Shown here: piece after piece, positions 7,219-14,929 of the stretch
How the letters are laid out: every line of letters starts with the position of its first letter
How positions within the stretch are numbered: the first letter of the stretch is position 1
NCBI GenBank assembly: GCA_022767075.1
Contig: JALEPP010000029.1
Span: 1 to 63,395 of the forward strand
DNA length: 63,395 nucleotides
Direction: 5' to 3'
DNA from: Agathobacter sp.
GTDB taxonomy: Bacteria; Bacillota; Clostridia; Lachnospirales; Lachnospiraceae
The notes under the pieces: generated by a model
What the model was told of the DNA's origin: nothing
The model's database searches: none
What the model saw: only the letters and a program-made list of their open reading frames with translations
Program-made: the position numbers and the translations under genes

Positions 7219-9129
7219 ATGGGACTTAACGAATTTCAAGAAGCCCAGAAGATGGGAAAAAAAGAGTATAAGACAGCACTTGCAACAGGAAGCTTTCCTT
7301 ATTTGCCTGTTCTCGACCAGATTCTGGAGAACGCTGATATTGTAACCGAGCAGTATCTGGGGTTGGTACAGGTGCCACTTGACAAAGTGGTAGGGACAAG
7401 TACCATGGGACGAACCCAGGCTTTTGCACGCAATTTCATGCCTTTATTGGATGAGAAAACGGAATTTGGACTGAAGTGGATTAATCTCAGTGAGGCCCAG
7501 GTGTCAGAGGGGATTCGAGACCCGATTATCGCATATGAGTATATGAATCGATATTATGTGGTAGAAGGGAATAAGAGAGTCAGTGTACTGAAATATTACG
7601 ATGCCTTTTCGATTCCGGCTGTTGTAACCAGAAAGGTTCCAAGGAAAACCGATGATGAGGCAATTTTAAGATACTACGATTTTATGAAGTTCAGCGATAT
7701 TACAGGGCTCTTTACGGTGGAGTTTGCCCGTGAGGGAAGCTGTGATTTATTGCTGGAGCTTACCGGGAAGACGGAAAAATGGAATGAGGTAGATAGAGAG
7801 CTGTTTAATAAGGTTCTGTTCCACTTTAACAGAGCTTACAAATTCCAGGGAGGTGAGAACCTGCCTATCAAAATCGGAGACGCTTTGGCCTGCTTCCTGA
7901 ATATTTATGGCTATTGTGAAGCTTTGGATATGACGGATTCTCAATATAGCCAGAACCTGGTGAAAATCTGGAGTGAAATGGTAATGATGACCCAGAAGCA
8001 AAAGGTTGGATTGGTTTTAGATCCAAAAGAGGCTGCACCGGTAGAAAAGAAGAGTCTCTGGAGCTATCTGATGCCATCCACAGCAAAGAAGCTGAAGGTT
8101 GCCTTCCTGTACAGCAAAGACCCGGAAGCGTCCGACTGGATTTATGGACACGAGCTTGGCCGCAGTTATCTGGAGGAGACCTTCCCGGAGCAGGTTACAA
8201 CGATGGCGATTAGCAATGTGAATGAACAGAATCTGGATGAGACATTGGAAAAGCTCATTGCACAGGGAGTGGATATTATCTTTGGAACCTCACCGCAGAT
8301 GATGAAGCCAAGCCTAAAGGCGGCAATTGCCCACCCGGAAGTGAAGATTTTGAACTGTTCTGTAAACACTCCGCATAAATACATTCGAACCTACTATGCA
8401 AGAATGTATGAAGCAAAATTTATTTCAGGTATTATCGCAGGTGCAATGGCGGAAAACGATAAAATTGGATATATCGCAGATTATCCGATTTATGGAATGA
8501 CTGCAAATATCAATGCCTTTGCTCTTGGGGCTCTTTGCGTAAATCCTAGATCAAAGATTTACCTGGAGTGGTCTACAAGAAAAGGGTATGATTTGGATGA
8601 ATTTCTTAATAAAAACGATATTCATTATGTATCAAATCAGGATTACATTACGCCAGGCAGTGCTTCCAGAGAGTTTGGTCTCTACAAAAGAGAGAATGGC
8701 GAAGCCTTGAATCTGGCAATGCCACTTTGGAACTGGGGTATTTTCTATGAGAAATTAATCCAGAGTATTCTGGCTGGCAGATATCAGAGTGAAGAGGTGA
8801 CGGCAAAAGCCATGAACTACTGGTGGGGAATGTCTGCGGGAGTGATTGACATCATTACCTCCAACAAGAATGTGCCTTATGGGGTGCGTCGAATTGTAGA
8901 CTACATGAGGCAGCAGGTGTCTAATGGAAGCGTGGAGCCTTTCTGGGGAGAAATCAGAGATCAGGAAGGGAAACTGCGCAATAAGGATAACGAAAGTATG
9001 AAACCGGAGGATATTATGGAAATGGATTGGCTTTTGGAAAATGTAATTGGAACCATTCCGTCCATTGAAGAGCTGGTGGATGATGCCCATGCGGTAGTAG
9101 CATTGAAGGGTGTAGAGGAAAATAACTAA
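7219..9129 (+). CDS. Cytosolic BMP-family protein with ParB-like N-terminal region
   Basis: Function unknown. The C-terminal half (about residues 280-580) is a periplasmic-binding-protein fold of the BMP/PnrA nucleoside-binding family: KLKVAFLYSKDPEASDWIYGHELGRSYLEE, DIIFGTSPQMMKPSLKAAIAHPEVKILNCS, YEAKFISGIIAGAMAENDKIGYIADYPIYG. There is no signal peptide, lipobox or membrane helix, so it should stay in the cytosol, unlike a transport receptor. The N-terminal part carries a ParB/sulfiredoxin-like pattern: SEGIRDPIIAYEYMNRYYVVEGNKRVSVLKYY (about residues 94-128). 636 residues. AAAAGGAG precedes the ATG. Its stop codon directly abuts the start of a metallophosphoesterase gene, so the two are almost certainly made together. 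A nucleoside or nucleotide sensor is an inference. Confidence 0.8.
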   Translation: MGLNEFQEAQKMGKKEYKTALATGSFPYLPVLDQILENADIVTEQYLGLVQVPLDKVVGTSTMGRTQAFARNFMPLLDEKTEFGLKWINLSEAQVSEGIRDPIIAYEYMNRYYVVEGNKRVSVLKYYDAFSIPAVVTRKVPRKTDDEAILRYYDFMKFSDITGLFTVEFAREGSCDLLLELTGKTEKWNEVDRELFNKVLFHFNRAYKFQGGENLPIKIGDALACFLNIYGYCEALDMTDSQYSQNLVKIWSEMVMMTQKQKVGLVLDPKEAAPVEKKSLWSYLMPSTAKKLKVAFLYSKDPEASDWIYGHELGRSYLEETFPEQVTTMAISNVNEQNLDETLEKLIAQGVDIIFGTSPQMMKPSLKAAIAHPEVKILNCSVNTPHKYIRTYYARMYEAKFISGIIAGAMAENDKIGYIADYPIYGMTANINAFALGALCVNPRSKIYLEWSTRKGYDLDEFLNKNDIHYVSNQDYITPGSASREFGLYKRENGEALNLAMPLWNWGIFYEKLIQSILAGRYQSEEVTAKAMNYWWGMSAGVIDIITSNKNVPYGVRRIVDYMRQQVSNGSVEPFWGEIRDQEGKLRNKDNESMKPEDIMEMDWLLENVIGTIPSIEELVDDAHAVVALKGVEENN

Positions 9130-9720
9130 ATGAGAATTTTGTGTCTGGCAGATGAAGAGTCTAACGTAATCTGGGATACCTATACAAAAGATGATTTCAA
9201 GGATATTGATTTGATCATATCCTGTGGTGATTTGAAGGCATCTTATCTATCCTACATTGAGACCATTTCATCAATACCAATTTTATACGTCCACGGGAAT
9301 CATGATGACCGATATGCCACAGAGCCACCGGAGGGTTGCTTTTGCATTGAGGATCAGATTTATGTGTATCAGGGCGTGCGTTTTCTGGGGCTTGGGGGTT
9401 CACAGAGATACAAGCCAGGAATTAACCAATATACAGAACGTGAGATGAGGGCCCGTGTGAATCGCATGGCGTTAAAGCTTTTATATCACAAGGGCTTCGA
9501 TGTACTTGTGACACACGCTCCGGCACTGGGCCTAAACGACGGAACGGATGCCTGTCATAGAGGGTTTGAGATATTTACCAGATTAATTGATAAATATCAC
9601 CCAAAATACTTTATTCATGGACATGTGCATTTGACCTACAGCAGACAGTTTGCAAGAGAAGACAGTCTTGGCGATACCAAGGTTATCAATGCATTTGAGA
9701 AGTATATTATTGAGATTTAG
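9130..9720 (+). CDS. Calcineurin-like metallophosphoesterase with altered first motif
   Basis: A 196-residue two-metal phosphoesterase. It has the GD motif (SCGDLK), GNHD (VHGNHDD), THAP and GHVH, in the right order and spacing. The first motif, normally DxH, reads LADEESN, so the expected His is Glu8+1/2 region and the metal set is modified. No signal peptide. It starts on the base after the stop of the BMP-like gene with AGAGG inside that gene as ribosome binding site, so translation is probably coupled. A substrate that is a small phosphate ester or cyclic nucleotide bound or sensed by the neighbour is a hypothesis only. Confidence 0.85.
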   Translation: MRILCLADEESNVIWDTYTKDDFKDIDLIISCGDLKASYLSYIETISSIPILYVHGNHDDRYATEPPEGCFCIEDQIYVYQGVRFLGLGGSQRYKPGINQYTEREMRARVNRMALKLLYHKGFDVLVTHAPALGLNDGTDACHRGFEIFTRLIDKYHPKYFIHGHVHLTYSRQFAREDSLGDTKVINAFEKYIIEI

Positions 9721-9757
9721 CAATCAAAAAAGTTTCAAAAAAATTTGAAATTAATTG

Positions 9758-9786
9758 TTGACTTTTATATACCCGTATAGTATATT
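9758..9786 (+). promoter_or_regulatory. Promoter of tRNA-Thr
   Basis: TTGACT at 9758-9763, 17-base spacer, TATATT at 9781-9786, about 35 bases before the tRNA. The leader contains a small GCG-AGAA-CGC hairpin. Confidence 0.8.
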
Positions 9787-9820
9787 AATGGAGCTGACGC
9801 GAGAACGCGACAGGCAAAAC

Positions 9821-9892
9821 GCTGATGTGGCTCAGAGGTAGAGCACTTCCTTGGTAAGGAAGGGGTCACGGGTTCAATTCCCGTCATCAGCT
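9821..9892 (+). tRNA. tRNA-Thr (GGT anticodon)
   Basis: Acceptor stem GCTGATG (9821-9827) pairs fully with CATCAGC (9885-9891). The anticodon stem CTTCC/GGAAG encloses the loop TTGGTAA, giving anticodon GGT at 9853-9855 (threonine). The T arm ACGGG-TTCAATT-CCCGT is intact. CCA is not encoded. A T run directly after the gene acts as the terminator. Confidence 0.96.
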
Positions 9893-9982
9893 TTTTTTTA
9901 TTTCCATGGAATACCTATTTGAAATATATAACCGAAATACATAACTGTGAATATCAGATAGAATAAGTCGCATACTATCTCT

Positions 9983-10810
9983 ATGATGAGAGTAAAAATT
10001 GCGCGTTTTAAGGATGGACCAATGATACGAAAGGAATGGGGTATCACGGGTCCTTTTTTTGTTGATTCCAAAGAGATTTCATGCTGTAAACTCATAAGTC
10101 ATCCGGAATGCGTGGAGCTTAGGCTGTGGATTCCCCCTCATGAAGGAGCTGTTTCAAAGTGTATCCGTATTGTGGGATATCTAAAGGAGGATATGGCTTT
10201 GTTCCTGACGGACGATGAGAATGGGAAGCTTCTTTTGGAAAAGATTATGAGTCCATTGGAAGAAGAAAAAAACATGATGGATATTTTAGGGTTGCTGTTT
10301 CAGGAATTGCTGTCTAAGGAACGGGAGCTGCTGGAAAGGAAGGAGAGCAGTTTATCGGAACGGGAGCTGCTTTTACTGGAGGGCAGAACCTATGAGTTCT
10401 GGAAATGGGATATGGAGGTGCGAAGAGAAATTCTTGATCTAAGAGAGTATTATCAGGAATTGGCAGATGTGATTGGTGAGATGCAATCCATAACGGAGAG
10501 CAGGGATTCTTTGGAGGGATATCGTATAAAATGTGAAAAACTGGAACGAAGAACCGATAATCTGTTAAATCAGATGGAGTTGATTCGTGAAACCTATCGT
10601 GCCATTGTTGTAGAGAGGCAAAATAAGAATATGAACACCCTGACCGTTGCTTCTATGTTCTTTTTACCTTTAAATGTGATTACAGGATGGTTTGGAATGA
10701 ATTTTCATAATATGCCGGAATTAGAACACGGCTACCCTTATGTGGCAGCCGTGTGTGTATTACTGATTCTGTTGATATTCTGGTTCTTTAAGAAAAACAG
10801 ATTCCTATGA
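9983..10810 (+). CDS. CorA-family divalent cation transporter-like protein
   Basis: The C-terminal 60 residues hold the CorA signature: two membrane helices joined by the GMN loop (NTLTVASMFFLPLNVITGWFGMNFHNMPE, then VAAVCVLLILLIFWFF), with a short basic tail. A long charged coiled-coil precedes it (about residues 90-210), as in the CorA stalk helix. At 275 residues it is short and its N-terminal domain is weakly conserved. The family carries Mg2+ or Co2+ across the membrane as a pentamer; the substrate is not shown. No clear Shine-Dalgarno is visible before either candidate ATG (9983, 9986), and a stop lies 24 bases upstream, so the start is limited to these. Confidence 0.82.
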   Translation: MMRVKIARFKDGPMIRKEWGITGPFFVDSKEISCCKLISHPECVELRLWIPPHEGAVSKCIRIVGYLKEDMALFLTDDENGKLLLEKIMSPLEEEKNMMDILGLLFQELLSKERELLERKESSLSERELLLLEGRTYEFWKWDMEVRREILDLREYYQELADVIGEMQSITESRDSLEGYRIKCEKLERRTDNLLNQMELIRETYRAIVVERQNKNMNTLTVASMFFLPLNVITGWFGMNFHNMPELEHGYPYVAAVCVLLILLIFWFFKKNRFL

Positions 10811-10814
10811 AAGC

Positions 10815-11540
10815 TTATGTTTGTGTGGGGTCTTCTTTTGTATAGCTTTCAATCATGTCAAGAATCTGGGCAATAGAGGCTTTAAGAGAAAGAAGATCCG
10901 TTCTGCTGCCGGCATTTGTGGTAGAAGCCTGGCGGTAATACTCGGTAACCTTTGTTACGTAGTTTTGCGTCTCCTCATATGGCGGAATGCCGTTGTATTT
11001 TTCTACTGCATTGGGACCGGCGTTGTAGGCCGCAAGTGCAAGTGAGACATTTCCGTTGTATTGCTGAAGAAGAGAGGAGATAAATTTGGCTCCCCCCATA
11101 ATGTTTTGATAGCTGTTATAGGAATCGGTAACCCCAAGGGCGGTGGCAGTCTGAGGCATCAGCTGCATGATACCTACAGCACCGGATTTACTCACAGCGT
11201 TGGAGGTAAATGCAGATTCCTGCTTGGCAATGGCTTTTAATAGATTGACATCTACGCCATAGGTGTCTGCTGCTGTCTGAAAATACGGCTCTAATTCGGC
11301 AGGACAGCCCAGAGAATCGGTACCTGTATAAATGCTTGAATTGTTGTTATACCCTGAAGCTTGTGTCCCAACGGAGCCGGCACCAGAAGTGGCGTTTGGA
11401 GTAGAGTAATTGTTCATTGCTTCCTCTAAGGTGGCTTGAAACTCCTGTTGGAGCTGCTCTTTTTCCCTGGCCTCTGCGATTGCCTGTTTTTGCTTTATTT
11501 GTAAGTCTTCATCAATGTAATTATGAACACGTATTTCCAT
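10815..11540 (-). CDS. Lytic transglycosylase (SLT domain), no signal peptide
   Basis: The C-terminal domain (about residues 85-195) is a Slt70-type lysozyme fold: YGVDVNLLKAIAKQESAFTSNAVSKSGAVGIMQLMPQTATALGV, with the catalytic Glu in KQES, then GNVSLALAAYNAGPNAV and IPPYEETQNYVTKV. These enzymes cut peptidoglycan between MurNAc and GlcNAc. The N-terminus (MEIRVHNYIDEDL) is hydrophilic with a Gln/Glu-rich helix and a Ser/Asn-rich linker; no signal peptide or lipobox is present, so export is unexplained. Flagellum-related transglycosylases can be exported by the flagellar apparatus, which is one explanation. Convergent with the CorA-like gene, 4 bases apart. Confidence 0.87.
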   Translation of the reverse strand: MEIRVHNYIDEDLQIKQKQAIAEAREKEQLQQEFQATLEEAMNNYSTPNATSGAGSVGTQASGYNNNSSIYTGTDSLGCPAELEPYFQTAADTYGVDVNLLKAIAKQESAFTSNAVSKSGAVGIMQLMPQTATALGVTDSYNSYQNIMGGAKFISSLLQQYNGNVSLALAAYNAGPNAVEKYNGIPPYEETQNYVTKVTEYYRQASTTNAGSRTDLLSLKASIAQILDMIESYTKEDPTQT

Positions 11541-11767
11541 GGAATAGATGTCCTTTCATCAAGTGTACATTTGATAGGGTTGTATGGTTACCTATCTTAT
11601 ATCGGATCGTTTGTATCATTATAACAGTTTTTTTACAAAAGAAATACCATAGAAAAGGAAATACCATGGAATTGGATAATATTGAATTGGAAAATACTTG
11701 TTTTTTCAGAAACAATGTGTTACGCTAAAGCGCGAAAATATTTGTAAACAGTGAGGACGAAAGAATT

Positions 11768-13036
11768 ATGAAAAAAACACCGTTTGTGACAAAGGAACAG
11801 GTAGAAGAAATCGTAAAAACATATCCTACCCCATTTCATATATATGATGAAAAAGGAATTCGTGCCAATGCAAAGGCGGTGAAGGAGGCTTTCTCTTGGA
11901 ATAAGGGATTCCGCGAGTATTTTGCGGTAAAGGCAAATCCGAATCCATACTTACTCAAAATATTAAAAGAATATGATTTTGGATGTGACTGCTCATCATA
12001 CACAGAGCTTATGGTTTCCAAGTCTATGGGCTTCGATGGGGAGCATATTATGTTTTCTTCCAATGAGACTCCGGCGGAGGAGTACGCATATGCTGCAAAG
12101 CTTGGAGCAATCATCAATTTAGATGATTTTACGCATATTGATTTTCTGGAGAAGACCATTGGATATATTCCTAAGACCATCAGCTGCCGTTTTAATCCAG
12201 GCGGAGTGTTTAAGATGAGCAATGGAATCATGGACAACCCCGGAGATTCCAAATACGGAATGACCAAGGAGCAGATTACCGAGGCATACAAAATCTTAAA
12301 AGCAAAGGGTGCTAAAAACTTTGGTATCCACGCATTTCTTGCAAGTAACACCGTAACAAATGAATACTATCCAATGCTGGCAAAACAGTTGTTTGAATTA
12401 ATCGTAGAGATTCAGGAAGAGACAGGCTGTAACTTTACCTTTGTGAACTTATCCGGTGGCGTAGGAATCCCGTATACAGAGGATCAGGAACCAAATGATA
12501 TCTATGCAATTGGAGAGGGAGTCCGCAAAGCCTTTGAAGAGGTTATGGTTCCGGCAGGAATGGGTGATGTGGCAATCTACTGCGAGATGGGCCGTTTTAT
12601 GATGGGACCTTATGGCTGCCTGGTAACAAAGGCAATTCATGAAAAGCATATCTACAAGGAGTACATCGGGGTGGATGCTTGTGCAGTGAATCTTATGCGT
12701 CCGGCAGTATATGGTGCATACCATCATGTGACCGTTCTTGGAAAAGAAGAAGCACACAAGGATCAGGTATACGATATTGTAGGATCACTCTGTGAAAACT
12801 GCGATAAATTTGCAATTGATCGGAAGCTGCCAAAGATTGACAAGGGAGATTACCTTGTGATTCATGATACCGGAGCACATGGCTTTTCTATGGGCTACAA
12901 CTACAACGGAAAACTGAAATCAGCAGAGCTTTTGTTGAAGGAAGACGGCAGTGTACAGTTGATCCGTAGAGCAGAGACACCTCAGGATTACTTTGCTACC
13001 TTTGATTGCTTTGATGATATTTCTATTACAGAATAG
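11768..13036 (+). CDS. lysA: Diaminopimelate decarboxylase
   Basis: PLP enzyme (fold III, alanine racemase-like barrel) that decarboxylates meso-diaminopimelate to L-lysine. The PLP lysine is Lys55 in YFAVKANPNP; the phosphate-binding glycines are in VNLSGGVGIP; the C-terminal active-site block is GSLCENCDKFAIDRKLP with the catalytic Cys, and YNYNGKLKSAELLLKEDGSVQLIRRAET. 422 residues is normal. GTGAGGACG precedes the ATG. A leader of more than 200 bases separates it from the divergent transglycosylase gene; I saw no lysine riboswitch there. The closest alternative is a related carboxynorspermidine-type decarboxylase. Confidence 0.88.
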   Translation: MKKTPFVTKEQVEEIVKTYPTPFHIYDEKGIRANAKAVKEAFSWNKGFREYFAVKANPNPYLLKILKEYDFGCDCSSYTELMVSKSMGFDGEHIMFSSNETPAEEYAYAAKLGAIINLDDFTHIDFLEKTIGYIPKTISCRFNPGGVFKMSNGIMDNPGDSKYGMTKEQITEAYKILKAKGAKNFGIHAFLASNTVTNEYYPMLAKQLFELIVEIQEETGCNFTFVNLSGGVGIPYTEDQEPNDIYAIGEGVRKAFEEVMVPAGMGDVAIYCEMGRFMMGPYGCLVTKAIHEKHIYKEYIGVDACAVNLMRPAVYGAYHHVTVLGKEEAHKDQVYDIVGSLCENCDKFAIDRKLPKIDKGDYLVIHDTGAHGFSMGYNYNGKLKSAELLLKEDGSVQLIRRAETPQDYFATFDCFDDISITE

Positions 13037-13083
13037 AATCTGTTTGGTACGAAAAAATGGTACGAAAAAATTGAAATTAGTGC

Positions 13084-13112
13084 TTGCAAATGGATATTCC
13101 ATATGTTAGTAT
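13084..13112 (+). promoter_or_regulatory. Promoter of tRNA-Leu
   Basis: TTGCAA at 13084-13089, 17-base spacer, TAGTAT at 13107-13112, about 34 bases before the tRNA. Confidence 0.65.
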
Positions 13113-13146
13113 AACTTTTGTTCGACGGCGTAAGTCGTTGGCAGAT

Positions 13147-13229
13147 GCCGGCGTGTCGGAATGGCAGACGAGGCAGACTCAAAATCTGTTGTGGGCAACC
13201 ACGTGCGGGTTCAAGTCCCGCTGCCGGCA
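13147..13229 (+). tRNA. tRNA-Leu (CAA anticodon)
   Basis: Acceptor GCCGGCG pairs with TGCCGGC (one G-T pair), discriminator A at 13229. The anticodon stem GCAGA/TCTGT holds loop CTCAAAA, giving anticodon CAA at 13180-13182 (leucine, UUG). A long variable arm (TGTGGGCAACCACG) and T arm GCGGG-TTCAAGT-CCCGC confirm a class II tRNA. CCA is not encoded. Confidence 0.96.
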
Positions 13230-13243
13230 TGAAACGAGGAGAG

Positions 13244-13270
13244 AGAAGCAGGGAAGTCTGCTTCTTTTTT
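13244..13270 (+). terminator. Intrinsic terminator after tRNA-Leu
   Basis: Perfect 8-bp stem AGAAGCAG / CTGCTTCT around GGAAGT, followed by six T. Confidence 0.92.
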
Positions 13271-13322
13271 CGTATCATTTTTTGGAATAAAATGTTACAT
13301 GAGGCGGAAAGGAAGGCGTATT

Positions 13323-14099
13323 ATGAATACATTTTTGACGATTGTGGTTACCTTTTTTGCTGGTATGGGAGCCGGGCTTGGCACAGGTTTTGCAGGCTTG
13401 AGTGCGGCAGCGGTGATTAGTCCGGTGTTAATTACTTTTTTGGATATGGAGCCTTATATGGCGGTGGGAATCGCTCTTGCGTCAGATGTGCTTGCCAGTG
13501 CGGTTTCGGCCTATACCTATCATAAGCACAAGAATCTGGATGTAAGAAATGGCCTTATTATGATGGCAAGCGTACTGGTTTTTACGGTTGTAGGCAGCTA
13601 TTTTGCCAGCCTTGTACCTTCTACTACCATGGGAAATTTCTCTGTTCTCATGACCTTCCTTTTGGGTGTGAAATTTATCGTAAGACCGGTTATGACCACT
13701 AAGGAAGCTATGGAAGGCGTGTCGGCTAAGAAAAGAGCGATTCAGTCTGTGGTCTGTGGCTCCATGATCGGAATGATCTGCGGATTTGTAGGTGCCGGCG
13801 GTGGCATGATGATGCTTTTGATACTGACCTCTGTCCTTGGCTATGAACTTAAGACAGCGGTAGGTACCAGCGTGTTTATTATGGCATTTACAGCGTTGAC
13901 GGGTTCCGTTTCTCATTTTATGATTGGTGGAGCACCGGATTGGTTTGTGTTTGGCCTTTGTGTGGTGTTTACGTTAATCTGGGCAAGAATTGCTGCGGTA
14001 TTTGCCAATAAGGCTAAGCCAGAAACCTTAAACCGTGCCACCGGTGTGGTATTGGTGATTCTTGGAATTGTTGTGATGGGCTTTAAACTCTTTGCATAG
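13323..14099 (+). CDS. TauE/SafE (TSUP) family membrane permease
   Basis: A 258-residue membrane protein with about eight hydrophobic segments arranged as two repeats. The typical glycine-rich motifs are GMGAGLGTGFAGLSAAAVISPVL near the N-terminus and GMICGFVGAGGGMMMLLIL in the middle. The family exports or imports sulfite, sulfoacetate and other sulfur or organic anions; the substrate here is unknown. The ATG at 13323 follows GGAAAGGAAGG and gives an immediate hydrophobic start, so the upstream ATG at 13299 is not used. It is transcribed separately from tRNA-Leu, whose terminator lies between. Confidence 0.9.
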   Translation: MNTFLTIVVTFFAGMGAGLGTGFAGLSAAAVISPVLITFLDMEPYMAVGIALASDVLASAVSAYTYHKHKNLDVRNGLIMMASVLVFTVVGSYFASLVPSTTMGNFSVLMTFLLGVKFIVRPVMTTKEAMEGVSAKKRAIQSVVCGSMIGMICGFVGAGGGMMMLLILTSVLGYELKTAVGTSVFIMAFTALTGSVSHFMIGGAPDWFVFGLCVVFTLIWARIAAVFANKAKPETLNRATGVVLVILGIVVMGFKLFA

Positions 14100-14152
14100 G
14101 ATACACAAATTCTTTATATAGGATAAATAGATACTTTATCTGTGAAGATGAC

Positions 14153-14189
14153 AGAAACGGCGAAAAATCAGGCTTTTTGCCGTTTTCTT
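14153..14189 (+). terminator. Intrinsic terminator after the TSUP gene
   Basis: AGAAACGGCGAAAAA pairs with TTTTTGCCGTTTTCT around a short loop and ends in a T-rich tract. It separates the permease gene from the HTH gene promoter that follows at once. Confidence 0.85.
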
Positions 14190-14191
14190 TC

Positions 14192-14220
14192 TTGACAAAA
14201 GTTATCATATATGATAACAT
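14192..14220 (+). promoter_or_regulatory. Promoter with palindromic operator of the HTH gene
   Basis: TTGACA at 14192-14197, 17-base spacer, TAACAT at 14215-14220. A perfect 18-base palindrome, GTTATCATA-TATGATAAC (14201-14218), fills the spacer and enters the -10. This is the arrangement of an operator for the XRE-type repressor encoded 30 bases downstream (autorepression inferred). Confidence 0.87.
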
Positions 14221-14248
14221 AAAAGCAGATAGAAAGGGAGGATAGGGC

Positions 14249-14458
14249 ATGACCGGTTCCGTGAAAAGCTCCGTTGCAGAACAAGTGAAGATGGCCAGAA
14301 AGCAGGCTGGTATGACCCAGGAGACCTTGGCGGATATTGTAGGGACCAAGAAGTCAAATATCTCCAGATTGGAAAGCGGCAGATACAATCCGAGCTTTGA
14401 GTTTTTGGGCAGGATTGCCCAAGGCCTTGGAAAAGAATTAGAGGTGCGCATCCGATAG
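14249..14458 (+). CDS. XRE-family helix-turn-helix regulator
   Basis: A 69-residue protein that is almost only a Cro/CI-type HTH domain: EQVKMARKQAGMTQETLADIVGTKKSNISRLESGRYNPSFEFLGRIAQGLGKELEVRI. The recognition helix is KKSNISRLESG. AAGGGAGG precedes the ATG. It resembles HigA/HipB-type antitoxin DNA-binding domains, but no toxin of a known family is next to it. A perfect palindrome covers its promoter, so it probably represses itself. The next gene (96 residues, unknown) begins 50 bases later and is probably on the same transcript. Confidence 0.9.
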   Translation: MTGSVKSSVAEQVKMARKQAGMTQETLADIVGTKKSNISRLESGRYNPSFEFLGRIAQGLGKELEVRIR

Positions 14459-14507
14459 AACAAGCACTATAACCCATAGGACTTTGATTAGACGAGGAGA
14501 GAAGCTT

Positions 14508-14798
14508 ATGACACTGATTACCAATAAATCACTTGGAAATTATCGTGGAAATGACGTGGAGCTTTGCAGAACCACTCATACCAGAGTGGGGGATGAGACC
14601 GTGCGCAGACTTTTGGATGCCAGTATTCCATTTTCTGCAGTGACAGAGAGGATTCCATTTATGGAGAGAGCGAAATATCACGGAGCGAAAAGCTTCTATG
14701 TCATTCGAACCAACCCTAGGAGATATTCTCAGGCAAGAAATCTGATTCGAGAGATGGATATGACCATGAGAAGCCGTCTTGTTGTTTCTAACTACTAA
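14508..14798 (+). CDS. Small uncharacterised protein downstream of HTH regulator
   Basis: I do not recognise a named family. The 96 residues are soluble and basic. The C-terminal part, LLDASIPFSAVTERIPFMERAKYHGAKSFYVIRTNPRRYSQARNLIREMD, has an alternating strand/helix look (IPF..., GAKSFYVIRTN, then a helix of the Y-x2-AR type) that I recall from small hypothetical proteins in Lachnospiraceae. AGGAGAG precedes the ATG at 14508; an in-frame ATG 24 bases upstream lacks a good site. Probably cotranscribed with the HTH gene and thus under its palindromic operator. A toxin role is possible but unsupported. Confidence 0.7.
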   Translation: MTLITNKSLGNYRGNDVELCRTTHTRVGDETVRRLLDASIPFSAVTERIPFMERAKYHGAKSFYVIRTNPRRYSQARNLIREMDMTMRSRLVVSNY

Positions 14799-14835
14799 GA
14801 TACGATAAACCATTTCATTTGGGAGTTGGATGTGC

Positions 14836-14906
14836 TAGAATAGTTGAGGTGCGAAAGGTGGATGCCGATTTCTACAGCCAATGGCTGTGGACACCGGCAT
14901 CTTTTT
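14836..14906 (+). promoter_or_regulatory. Extended -10 promoter followed at once by a terminator-type hairpin
   Basis: TGCTAGAAT (extended -10, 14833-14841) lies ahead of a hairpin GATGCCG...CGGCATC with inner stem ACAGCC/GGCTGT (14861-14901) and a T run (14902-14906). The ribosome binding site of the LTA-synthase-like gene comes about 15 bases later. Either it ends transcription from upstream genes or it is an attenuator for the envelope genes. The -35 is poor (TTTCAT). Confidence 0.6.
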
Positions 14907-14929
14907 GTATACATAATAAAGGTGGCATA

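Noticed and set aside
11541-11767. Possible 103-residue plus-strand ORF or lysine riboswitch before lysA
   Set aside because: The ORF is antisense to the transglycosylase gene start and lacks a ribosome binding site; the leader shows no lysine riboswitch core motifs that I can see.
14249-14798. Classical toxin-antitoxin pair
   Set aside because: The HTH protein alone is antitoxin-like, but the neighbour has no HigB, RelE, HipA or other toxin features. It is listed as a module of unknown role.
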